Shown here in pieces: positions 15,089-20,545 of a stretch of 20,545 bases of DNA. Source of the stretch: Longicatena sp. (GTDB lineage: Bacteria; Bacillota_I; Bacilli_A; Erysipelotrichales; Erysipelotrichaceae); the NCBI GenBank assembly GCA_020025055.1, contig JAHHST010000016.1, forward strand, positions 1 through 20,545, written 5' to 3'. A program made the translations under genes and the position numbers. The notes below the pieces were generated by a model. That model was not told where the DNA came from. It did not search any database and worked only from the letters and a program-made list of their open reading frames with translations. Numbering within the stretch: position 1 is the stretch's first letter; each line of letters opens with the position of its first letter.

Positions 15089-16699
15089 ATGGAAATTAAA
15101 TTTGAAAATGAAAGTAGAACGATTGAAAAAGGAAAAAAAATATATGACTTATTAGATTGTGATCAAAAGAAGAGTACATATGCATATACGTGTAATGGGA
15201 AATTATGTGCATTAACTAAACCTTTAGAAGAAGGAAATATTGAATTAATAACTAAAGATAGTAATGTAGGAAAACAAATTTATGATCGTAGTTTAAACTT
15301 CTTATTTATCGCAGCTGTCCATAGACTATATCCAAAAGCTCATGTTCATGTGGAACATGCTTTAGGAAATGGCGTTTTTTGTGAGATAGAAGAAGTGAAT
15401 TTTTTAACACCTAAGGATGTAGAAACTATTGAAAATGAAATGAAAAAAATGGTGTTAGAAGGCATTGATATTAAGCATATTCAAGTAAAAACAGAAGAAG
15501 CAGTTGCTTATTTCTTTGAAAATGGAATGGAGAATAAGGCAAATTTATTGAAGAATCGTAAGAAAGCAATGAGCAGTATTTATGAATTAGATGGAGTAAA
15601 AGATTATTTTTATGGAATTATGTTACCTAATACTTCATATTTAACATCATTTAAACTACGATATTACGCACCAGGAGTTTTAGTTTCTAGTCAAGATAAA
15701 TTTGTAAATCAAACAAAATTATTTGAAGTTTTTCAAGCTTTTGAAGAATGGGGGAATTTAATAGGTGTCTCCAATATTTCACAATTGAATCAAAAGATTA
15801 TTGATGGAAAAATGGATGAACTTGTTTTGATGAGCGAAACAATGGCTGAAAAGCAGTTAGAAGATATTGCTTCAAATATAGTACATGAGCATTCGAATAC
15901 AAAATTTATTATGATTGCAGGACCGAGTTCTGCTGGAAAAACTACTTTTTCAAAACGTTTAGCAATACATTTACGAATTCATGGAAAAGAGCCGATTACA
16001 ATTTCTATGGATGATTTTTATATTAATCGTGAAAATTGTAAGATTCTACCTGATGGGAATTATGATTTTGATTCTATTGATGCAATAGACTTAACTTTGT
16101 TTAATGAAACATTGTTAAAATTATTGAGTGGCGAAGAAGTAAGAATGCCAAGATATAATTTTAAAAAGGGAAAACGAGAATGGAAAGACCAATCTTTGAA
16201 GATGAATCAGAATCAAATATTAATTATCGAAGGAATCCATGGACTAAATCCTGCAAGTAGTATGTATATACCAGAAAAAGTAAAATATCGTATTTATATT
16301 AATGCATTAACTCATTTAAATTTAGATGATCATAATCGTTTCCCTACAAGTGATTATCGTTTGTTGAGAAGAATTACACGTGATAATCAATTTCGTGGCT
16401 GGACGGCAGCGGACACGATTAAATTTTGGGGAAATGTAAGAGATGCAGAAGATCGGTTTATTTATCCATATCAAGAAGAAGCAAATGCTATTTTTAATTC
16501 TTCTATGATTTATGAATTAGCTGTTCTAAAGCCATTAGTAAAACCATTATTAGAAAAGATAACCCCAGATAAAAAAGAATATTTAGAAGCCAATAGACTC
16601 TGTAAATTATTAGATTATATTGTAGAAGGAACAACAGAAGCAATTCCAAGAACTTCGATTTTATCAGAATTTATTGGAAATAGCATATTTGAATTATAA
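15089..16699 (+). CDS. Nucleoside (uridine-type) kinase with ThrRS-like N-terminal domains
   Basis: The 536-aa protein joins an N-terminal TGS-like domain (about 1-60) and a region like the second additional domain of threonyl-tRNA synthetase (about 65-230) to a C-terminal uridine kinase/phosphoribulokinase-type P-loop domain. Walker A is GPSSAGKTT from G278; SMDDFY and EGIHGLNP follow as further kinase motifs. It probably phosphorylates uridine/cytidine or a related nucleoside with ATP or GTP; the exact substrate is not readable. It has no aminoacylation core, so it is not thrS. The start is ATG 15089 with AAAGGAG nine bases upstream. The in-frame GTG at 15083 is only three bases from that site and is rejected. 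It is monocistronic, bounded by terminators on both sides. Confidence 0.88.
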   Translation: MEIKFENESRTIEKGKKIYDLLDCDQKKSTYAYTCNGKLCALTKPLEEGNIELITKDSNVGKQIYDRSLNFLFIAAVHRLYPKAHVHVEHALGNGVFCEIEEVNFLTPKDVETIENEMKKMVLEGIDIKHIQVKTEEAVAYFFENGMENKANLLKNRKKAMSSIYELDGVKDYFYGIMLPNTSYLTSFKLRYYAPGVLVSSQDKFVNQTKLFEVFQAFEEWGNLIGVSNISQLNQKIIDGKMDELVLMSETMAEKQLEDIASNIVHEHSNTKFIMIAGPSSAGKTTFSKRLAIHLRIHGKEPITISMDDFYINRENCKILPDGNYDFDSIDAIDLTLFNETLLKLLSGEEVRMPRYNFKKGKREWKDQSLKMNQNQILIIEGIHGLNPASSMYIPEKVKYRIYINALTHLNLDDHNRFPTSDYRLLRRITRDNQFRGWTAADTIKFWGNVRDAEDRFIYPYQEEANAIFNSSMIYELAVLKPLVKPLLEKITPDKKEYLEANRLCKLLDYIVEGTTEAIPRTSILSEFIGNSIFEL

Positions 16700-16710
16700 A
16701 GTAAAATATA

Positions 16711-16758
16711 AAAATGCCCTAAAAGTTTCAAATATCACAAACTTTCAGGGCATTTTTT
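16711..16758. terminator. Shared bidirectional terminator between the kinase and rpmB
   Basis: A long stem of about 18 pairs with one mismatch (16711-16728 with 16739-16756), about 10-nt loop. It has T-runs on the plus strand and, through the A-rich left arm, on the minus strand. It ends the kinase transcript and serves as a second stop for rpmB. Confidence 0.85.
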
Positions 16759-16768
16759 AATACATAAT

Positions 16769-16791
16769 AAAAAAACAGGTTTCCCTGTTTT
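16769..16791 (-). terminator. Intrinsic terminator of rpmB
   Basis: Read on the minus strand: AAAACAGG pairs with CCTGTTTT across a 4-nt loop, followed by a run of Ts (plus coordinates 16784-16791 and 16772-16779). It begins eight bases past the rpmB stop codon. Confidence 0.8.
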
Positions 16792-16798
16792 AACTCTA

Positions 16799-16990
16799 TT
16801 AGATAGCACCTTTATTTTTTAAAGTTTTCAATGCACGAGCACTAATACGGATTGTTTGAGGTTTCCCATCAACAACTACCCTAACCTTCTGTAAGTTTAC
16901 ATTCCAGTTACGACGAGATGCACGCATAGAGTGAGAGCGTTTATTACCTGATAAAGGACCTTTACCTGTAATTTCACAGACTTTTGACAT
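16799..16990 (-). CDS. rpmB: 50S ribosomal protein L28
   Basis: L28 (bL28) is a small component of the large ribosomal subunit. The 63-aa protein begins with the typical MSKVCEITGKGPLSGNKRSH and continues with MRASRRNWNVNLQ, normal length for Firmicutes. C5 is the only cysteine, so the four-cysteine zinc-ribbon form is absent. The ATG at 16990 has AAGGAGG eight bases upstream (plus 16999-17005). A longer in-frame reading from 17065 would include the promoter and is rejected. It is monocistronic, with its own promoter and two terminators, and faces the kinase gene. Confidence 0.97.
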   Translation of the reverse strand: MSKVCEITGKGPLSGNKRSHSMRASRRNWNVNLQKVRVVVDGKPQTIRISARALKTLKNKGAI

Positions 16991-17036
16991 ACCGTTTTCC
17001 TCCTTCCGTATAATACTATACATAATTTGCTTGTAT

Positions 17037-17065
17037 ATCATATCATTTAAGAATGAAAAATGCAA
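17037..17065 (-). promoter_or_regulatory. Promoter of rpmB
   Basis: On the minus strand TTGCAT (plus 17060-17065) and TATGAT (plus 17037-17042) are separated by exactly 17 bp, about 30 bases upstream of the rpmB ribosome binding site. Confidence 0.75.
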
Positions 17066-17112
17066 GGAAAAAATAAATATTATTATTTAAATTTTGTATT
17101 TTTTTTTATTTA

Positions 17113-17135
17113 CATTATTTATATCGAAAATAATG
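17113..17135. repeat. 8-bp inverted repeat in the rpmB / membrane-protein intergenic region
   Basis: CATTATTT (17113-17120) and AAATAATG (17128-17135) form a perfect inverted repeat with a 7-base spacer. It lies between the divergent promoters of rpmB and the membrane protein. It has no T-run, so it is not a terminator. It could be an operator, but it is AT-rich and may be chance. Confidence 0.3.
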
Positions 17136-17174
17136 TGCTTTCAAGCATAAAAGGGGATTGTTTTTTTAATAACA

Positions 17175-17183
17175 TGGTATAAT
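17175..17183 (+). promoter_or_regulatory. Extended -10 promoter of the membrane-protein gene
   Basis: TGGTATAAT at 17175-17183 is a full extended -10 element 27 bases before the ribosome binding site. No convincing -35 hexamer is present at 16-18 bp, which extended -10 promoters can do without. Confidence 0.6.
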
Positions 17184-17220
17184 AAAATAAAGAAAACTGT
17201 ATATGAATTGAGGTAGAAAT

Positions 17221-17796
17221 ATGAATATTAAAATTGAAAATTGGAAATTATTTATCTTATCAATATTTTATGTGATATTTGCAGTGTTGTCTTATCGAAT
17301 CACGCGTGAGCAATTTTTACATTTTTTTATGATTGCGGGAATTGTTGTTGCATTGGTTGGTTTGTTTCAAATTTTGGTTTATTTTTTTAAAAAAGATTAT
17401 TTAAAACCAAATGAATTTAGCTTTTCTTTTGGTGTTTTATATTTACTTGCAGGAATCACTATTGCATGTAAACCAGAAGTTATTGTTAATAACTATCCAT
17501 TAGTTGTAAGTGGACTAGTTGTATTAGATTGTGTTTTGCGTTTGCAGTATTCTATGAATTTGTTTCGATTAGATGATCGACAATGGAAATTACACTTAGT
17601 ACTTGCATTAATTCCTTTGATTGCAGGTATGTGCTTAATTTTAATTCCTATGCAAGAAAAGGTATTACATAATTATTTTAGTTTCTTGTTGATTTTTGAT
17701 GCAATTGCGATCATGTATACAGTTATATATTACAAAAGAATTGTTCGCATATATGAAAAACGAGGACAAGAATATATTGAAGAAAAAGAAGAATAG
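17221..17796 (+). CDS. Multi-pass membrane protein, DUF308/HdeD-like
   Basis: The 191-aa protein has about six hydrophobic helices arranged in pairs (roughly residues 10-27, 34-57, 67-84, 89-105, 123-142 and 150-170). It has short loops and a charged tail (residues 172-191, rich in Arg, Lys and Glu). The repeated helix-hairpin pattern and size resemble the DUF308/HdeD family, whose molecular role is unknown; some members are linked to acid stress. No catalytic motif is seen. GAGGT at 17210-17214 lies six bases before the ATG. It is transcribed alone and converges on the DJ-1-family gene through a shared terminator. The membrane nature is firm; the family name is a fair guess. Confidence 0.75.
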   Translation: MNIKIENWKLFILSIFYVIFAVLSYRITREQFLHFFMIAGIVVALVGLFQILVYFFKKDYLKPNEFSFSFGVLYLLAGITIACKPEVIVNNYPLVVSGLVVLDCVLRLQYSMNLFRLDDRQWKLHLVLALIPLIAGMCLILIPMQEKVLHNYFSFLLIFDAIAIMYTVIYYKRIVRIYEKRGQEYIEEKEE

Positions 17797-17814
17797 ATTT
17801 GTATCTTTGTTTAA

Positions 17815-17869
17815 TAAAAAAACACCTAATATTTGATGACTAGTGGATTCAAATAAGTAGGTGTTTTTT
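17815..17869. terminator. Shared bidirectional terminator between the membrane-protein and DJ-1-family genes
   Basis: Eleven pairs (17817-17827 with 17859-17869), a small internal loop and six further pairs (17831-17836 with 17849-17854) around a 12-nt loop. It has T-runs on both strands. It lies between convergent genes and can serve both. Confidence 0.85.
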
Positions 17870-17887
17870 AGTTCATGATAAAGTTTT

Positions 17888-18427
17888 TTATTTATAGTAA
17901 TAAATAGATTGTTTTACTTCTTCTGATTTTTCTTTTCCTAATACTCTTTCGATGATTAAAAAAGAGAAATCAATAACGGCAGCTGCGCTTCTACCTGTGA
18001 TTAAGTTACCATCACTTACAGCATATTCATCAATATAAGTACCACCAAAGTCCTCATTCATACTTGTATAGCATGTATATTTTCTGTTTTTTAAGTATCC
18101 TTTACGACCTAGAATTGTTGGTGCTGCACAAATGCAAGATACAAGTTTATTTGCATTCATGAAGGAAGCTAAAATATCCATTACTTGCTTGCTTTCTTCA
18201 AGTTTTTGATAATGTGGACCACCTGGTAAAAAAAGTACATCGTAGTCATTACTATTAATATTGTTAAGATTTTTTAAGTTGTTTAATGAAATTTGGAATC
18301 TACCACAAGCAGATGTTGCATCAATTGCACATACATCAATTTCAATGCCTGCTCTTCTTAATAGAGCAATTGTTCCAACGGCTTCTAATTCTTCAAAACC
18401 ATCTGTTAGTATACATAAGACTTTCAT
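17888..18427 (-). CDS. DJ-1/PfpI-family protein (YajL/ThiJ-like)
   Basis: The 179-aa single-domain protein keeps the DJ-1 site: nucleophilic C100 in the elbow CICAAPT and E15 in FEELE, equivalent to human DJ-1 Cys106 and Glu18. It also has the LPGGPHYQKL loop (67-76). Members of this subgroup act in protection against oxidative or carbonyl stress, possibly as glyoxalase or deglycase; the exact reaction is debated and cannot be settled here. Its size and the CICAAP elbow place it with DJ-1/YajL rather than PfpI proteases. AGAAGG lies about ten bases before the ATG. It is a single-gene unit, divergent from the glycerate kinase. Confidence 0.9.
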   Translation of the reverse strand: MKVLCILTDGFEELEAVGTIALLRRAGIEIDVCAIDATSACGRFQISLNNLKNLNNINSNDYDVLFLPGGPHYQKLEESKQVMDILASFMNANKLVSCICAAPTILGRKGYLKNRKYTCYTSMNEDFGGTYIDEYAVSDGNLITGRSAAAVIDFSFLIIERVLGKEKSEEVKQSIYYYK

Positions 18428-18454
18428 ATTATTTATTCCTTCTTTCTATGGATT

Positions 18455-18483
18455 ATTATACGATATTTTATTTGAAAAGGGAA
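18455..18483 (-). promoter_or_regulatory. Possible promoter of the DJ-1-family gene
   Basis: On the minus strand there is a perfect TATAAT (plus 18455-18460), 27 bases before the start codon. TTCCCT (plus 18478-18483), 17 bp further upstream, is only a poor -35 match. Confidence 0.5.
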
Positions 18484-18632
18484 TATACTTAAATGGGGGA
18501 ATATAGGTGTAGCAACTTGTTTATATATAGTATCTAGTGATGTTTTGGAACGAATTGAAGCATTTATAAATGTTTTAAATTTATATGTAGTAATGCCAAA
18601 TTTGATTTCTGTAGTATTTTTATCCTAAGATG
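18484..18632. other. Intergenic stretch between divergent DJ-1-family and glycerate kinase genes
   Basis: There is no supported gene here. A plus-strand frame from about 18478 to 18629 stays open for about 51 codons, reads as hydrophobic sequence (for instance IGVATCLYIVSSDVLERIEA), and ends in TAA. However, it has no ATG or ribosome site at its beginning. It could be a gene remnant or chance. A perfect 12-bp palindrome, CATTTATAAATG, lies at 18561-18572. Confidence 0.3.
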
Positions 18633-18641
18633 TGGTAAAAT
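18633..18641 (+). promoter_or_regulatory. Possible extended -10 promoter of glycerate kinase
   Basis: TGGTAAAAT at 18633-18641 lies 27 bases before the GGGAGTG ribosome site of the glycerate kinase. There is no clear -35 element. Confidence 0.4.
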
Positions 18642-18679
18642 TATCAAGTAGATATTTATTACACCATGGGAGTGATTAT

Positions 18680-19819
18680 ATGAAAGTTGTAATAGCGTGT
18701 GATTCGTATAAAGGATGTATGAGTTCACAAACCGTTGCGAAACAAATAGAATTAGGTATTCATCAAGTAGATTTTAAAATCGAAACAATGTCTTATGTGA
18801 TTGGCGATGGTGGAGAAGGAACGGTGGATGCGTTTCATGAAACTTGTCATGGGGTAAAACAGAAAGTACAGACAACAGATGCGTATGGAAAGCGTATTGA
18901 AACGGAATATACAATTATCGAGGATGGAATTTGTGCAGTAATTGAAGTTGCGAATATTATTGGTTTAAGCATGCATGCACGTGAACAAAGAGCACCTTTG
19001 TTTGGTAGTAGTTATGGTGTTGGAACAGTGATATTAGATGCTGTAGAAAAAGGTTGTAAAAAAATTATTATTGGTCTTGGTGGTAGTGCTACAAATGATG
19101 GTGGTATGGGACTATTACAAAGCTTTGGAGCTCGGTTTTATGATGAAAATCATAAATACTTATCACCACAAACAATTAATTTAGAAAAAATTAGATATAT
19201 TGATTTTAATCGATTCCGTAAATTAGAAGGAATTGAATTGATTGCAGCATGTGATGTTAAAAACTATTTATTAGGAGAAAATGGTGCAACTTACGTATTT
19301 GGAAAACAAAAAGGATTGTATCCAAATCAAATCAAAAAAATTGATTTAGGAATGGAGAATTATCGTAATCAAATTCAAAGATATTTACATGTAGATATTA
19401 ATGAATATGAAGGTGGAGGTGCTGCTGGAGGAATTGGAGCAGTTTTGATTGGTGTTTTACAAGCAAAAATGATTCCAGGAATTGAATTATTACTAAAGTA
19501 TAGTGATATGAGAGAAGCGATTAAATCATGTGATTTGGTGATTACAGGAGAAGGACAAAGTGATCATCAAACAATGTATGGAAAGGTTCCAGTTGGTATT
19601 TTAAAAGTTGCTAATGAATATAATAAGCCAACATTGTGTATTAGTGGAGCTTTAGGAATAGGATATATGGATTTATATGATTTAGGATTTATTGGAATTT
19701 ACAGTATTGCAGATCGTGCAATGTCATTTCAGCAAGCACTAGAAAATGCTCCAGAAAAATTAAGGGCAGCAACTTATACAATTATGAAAACAATTTTATA
19801 TTTTAAAGACATTTCGTAA
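18680..19819 (+). CDS. Glycerate kinase (GarK/GlxK family)
   Basis: The enzyme phosphorylates D-glycerate with ATP to 2- or 3-phosphoglycerate, feeding glycerate from sugar-acid or serine breakdown into glycolysis. The 379-aa protein matches the GarK/GlxK family from end to end: VIACDSYKGCMSS at the N-terminus, GDGGEGTVDAF, GLGGSATNDGGMG, a glycine-rich GGGAAGGIGA segment and TGEGQSDHQTMYGKVPVG. Which phosphoglycerate is made cannot be read. Start ATG 18680 has GGAG seven bases upstream. The in-frame upstream reading from 18632 lies over the promoter-like element and is rejected. It stands alone, followed by a terminator; no glycerate or glyoxylate pathway genes are next to it. Confidence 0.93.
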   Translation: MKVVIACDSYKGCMSSQTVAKQIELGIHQVDFKIETMSYVIGDGGEGTVDAFHETCHGVKQKVQTTDAYGKRIETEYTIIEDGICAVIEVANIIGLSMHAREQRAPLFGSSYGVGTVILDAVEKGCKKIIIGLGGSATNDGGMGLLQSFGARFYDENHKYLSPQTINLEKIRYIDFNRFRKLEGIELIAACDVKNYLLGENGATYVFGKQKGLYPNQIKKIDLGMENYRNQIQRYLHVDINEYEGGGAAGGIGAVLIGVLQAKMIPGIELLLKYSDMREAIKSCDLVITGEGQSDHQTMYGKVPVGILKVANEYNKPTLCISGALGIGYMDLYDLGFIGIYSIADRAMSFQQALENAPEKLRAATYTIMKTILYFKDIS

Positions 19820-19836
19820 AAAAAATGTCTTTTTTA
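19805..19836 (+). terminator. Intrinsic terminator of glycerate kinase
   Basis: A 10-bp stem, AAAGACATTT with AAATGTCTTT (19805-19814 with 19823-19832), an 8-nt loop and a T-run to 19835. The left arm lies inside the last codons, so the stop codon is in the loop. Confidence 0.8.
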
Positions 19837-19865
19837 TTTACAGGAAGAAGAAGTTTGATTATAAT
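19837..19865 (+). promoter_or_regulatory. Promoter of the metal-resistance operon
   Basis: TTTACA at 19837-19842 and a perfect TATAAT at 19860-19865 are separated by exactly 17 bp. It directly follows the glycerate kinase terminator and precedes the operator palindrome. Confidence 0.85.
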
Positions 19866-19874
19866 AAAAGTGAA

Positions 19875-19896
19875 CATATGAATAATTGTTCATATG
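19875..19896. promoter_or_regulatory. ArsR/SmtB-type operator
   Basis: CATATGAA (19875-19882) and TTCATATG (19889-19896) are a perfect 8-bp inverted repeat around six bases. The arrangement ATATGAA-N6-TTCATAT is like the imperfect 12-2-12 palindromes bound by CzrA, SmtB and CadC repressors. It begins about ten bases past the -10 box, over the likely transcription start, so the repressor encoded next would block its own promoter when metal-free. Confidence 0.75.
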
Positions 19897-19912
19897 TAGA
19901 ATGGAGGAAGTA

Positions 19913-20275
19913 ATGAACAATTCGAAATTTGAATGCGAAGAACTACAAATTCATGACGAAGTTGTAGGTAGAATAAAAAAAGATATGTTGTCGGTAGAAA
20001 GAAGTAATGAACTTTCTACATTGTTTAAAATGTTTGCAGATCCAACAAGATTAAAAATTTTGGGTATGCTATTTCATGAAGAATTATGTGTATGTGATAT
20101 TGCATGTTTATTAAATATGACACATTCTGCCGTGTCACATCAATTATCTGTATTACGTCAAAATCATATTATAAAATATCGACGTAGTGGAAAAAATGTG
20201 TTTTATTCATTGGATGATGAACATATTCAGATGATTTATGATGCAGGACTTGCACATATATTAGAACGTTCATAA
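19913..20275 (+). CDS. ArsR/SmtB-family metal-responsive repressor (CadC-like)
   Basis: The 120-aa winged-helix repressor probably leaves its operator on binding Zn, Cd or Pb. The helix-turn-helix is around 57-84 (ELCVCDIACLL, then HSAVSHQLSVLR), with a beta-wing near 88-100. Two metal sites are visible. C59/C61 in ELCVCD with N-terminal C8 resembles the thiolate alpha3N site of CadC. D102, H104, H115 and E118 in DDEHIQ...AHILE match the alpha5 zinc site. CadC has both. The ATG at 19913 has GGAGG five bases upstream; the in-frame ATG at 19901 overlaps that site and is less likely. The stop overlaps the ribosome site of the following transporter. Confidence 0.92.
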   Translation: MNNSKFECEELQIHDEVVGRIKKDMLSVERSNELSTLFKMFADPTRLKILGMLFHEELCVCDIACLLNMTHSAVSHQLSVLRQNHIIKYRRSGKNVFYSLDDEHIQMIYDAGLAHILERS

Positions 20276-20287
20276 AGGAGAAAAGGT

Positions 20288-20545
20288 ATGAAAGCAATTT
20301 ATCTATTAGAAGGTCTTGATTGTGCACATTGTGCTATGAAAATTGAAAAACATGTATCAAAAATACCGGGAATTGATAAAGCAAGTGTTGATTTTGTATC
20401 AAAACGGTTATTTACAGAAATGCAAAGTGATGATTTAGATGCAGAAATAATAAAGATAATTCGTCAAATAGAACCAGAAGTAGAAGTGAAGAAAGTAGAA
20501 AATTCACATCATAGTCATACATGTTCATGTGAAGGTCATCATGAT
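20288..20545 (+). CDS. Heavy-metal P-type ATPase, N-terminal part (cut by window edge)
   Basis: Only the first 86 codons are present. They encode a heavy-metal-associated (HMA) domain with the metal site GLDCAHC (C12, C15) and the usual beta-alpha-beta-beta-alpha-beta length. A linker rich in His and Cys follows (H74, H75, H77, C79, C81, H84, H85), a likely extra metal-binding segment. Such a start directly after an ArsR repressor is typical of Zn/Cd/Pb-exporting ATPases (CadA/ZntA). The ATPase core lies beyond the window, so this is inference from the first domain and context. AAAGGAG seven bases upstream supports the start; the gap to the repressor is 12 bases, so the two are co-transcribed. 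Confidence 0.82.
   Translation, partial: MKAIYLLEGLDCAHCAMKIEKHVSKIPGIDKASVDFVSKRLFTEMQSDDLDAEIIKIIRQIEPEVEVKKVENSHHSHTCSCEGHHD

Noticed and set aside
15089..16699. Threonyl-tRNA synthetase
   Set aside because: The N-terminal region is ThrRS-like, but the catalytic aminoacylation core and anticodon-binding domain are absent and a P-loop kinase domain takes their place.
16991..17065. Longer N-terminus for L28
   Set aside because: The extra 25 residues cover the promoter and ribosome site; L28 is 61-63 aa in relatives and starts with M-S/A-K-V-C.
18261..18506. Plus-strand open frames opposite the 5' part of the DJ-1-family gene
   Set aside because: They overlap a gene with intact active-site motifs on the other strand and have no ribosome site or recognisable product.
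1..20545. CRISPR arrays, tRNA/rRNA genes, insertion sequences or prophage
   Set aside because: I looked for regularly spaced repeats, cloverleaf-like sequences, transposase reading frames and phage gene blocks and saw none; nearly all the DNA is filled by recognisable chromosomal genes.

Overview
The window looks like chromosomal, mostly housekeeping DNA from a low-GC Gram-positive anaerobe. The strong AT bias, AGGAGG-type ribosome binding sites, TATAAT promoters, short U-tailed terminators, and the stp-prkC-rsgA-rpe-thiN order (conserved in Firmicutes) all point there. The TGS-containing nucleoside kinase, CcdA/TlpA and TldD/TldE would fit a gut Erysipelotrichales-type bacterium, but that placement is inference from gene content, not from a database search. 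I see no phage, insertion sequence, CRISPR array, tRNA or rRNA.

Layout. At 10-646 a minus-strand gene encodes a small exported protein that resembles a cut-down LytR-CpsA-Psr (LCP) protein. From 753 a plus-strand operon carries priA, a PAP2 phosphatase and rsmB, tightly overlapping and closed by a terminator at 5047-5075. In many Firmicutes def and fmt sit between priA and rsmB; here a PAP2 gene takes that place. A separate promoter at 5087-5115 drives ccdA-tlpA, a membrane electron-transfer pair for extracytoplasmic disulfide reduction. The metalloprotease pair tldD-tldE follows from its own promoter, with a perfect palindrome between the -10 box and the ribosome binding site, and ends in a terminator at 9222-9252.

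From 9358 to 14966 lies a compact operon: rlmN (23S rRNA/tRNA methylation), stp and prkC (signalling phosphatase and PASTA kinase), rsgA (30S maturation GTPase), rpe (pentose phosphate pathway) and thiN (thiamine pyrophosphate synthesis). Most junctions overlap or abut, and a terminator closes it. Next is a monocistronic nucleoside kinase with ThrRS-like N-terminal domains. Its promoter has no evident -35 box but carries four direct repeats with an exact 11-bp period, the architecture of a PhoB/OmpR-family response-regulator site. I consider this the most interesting non-coding signal in the window.

The right-hand part holds single genes with their own signals: rpmB on the minus strand (converging on the kinase through a shared terminator), a six-helix membrane protein, a DJ-1/PfpI-family protein on the minus strand (converging on it through another shared terminator), and a glycerate kinase. 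The window ends in a metal-resistance operon: a textbook promoter, a palindromic operator, a CadC/SmtB-type ArsR repressor with two potential metal sites, and the first 86 codons of what is very probably a heavy-metal P-type ATPase, cut by the window edge.
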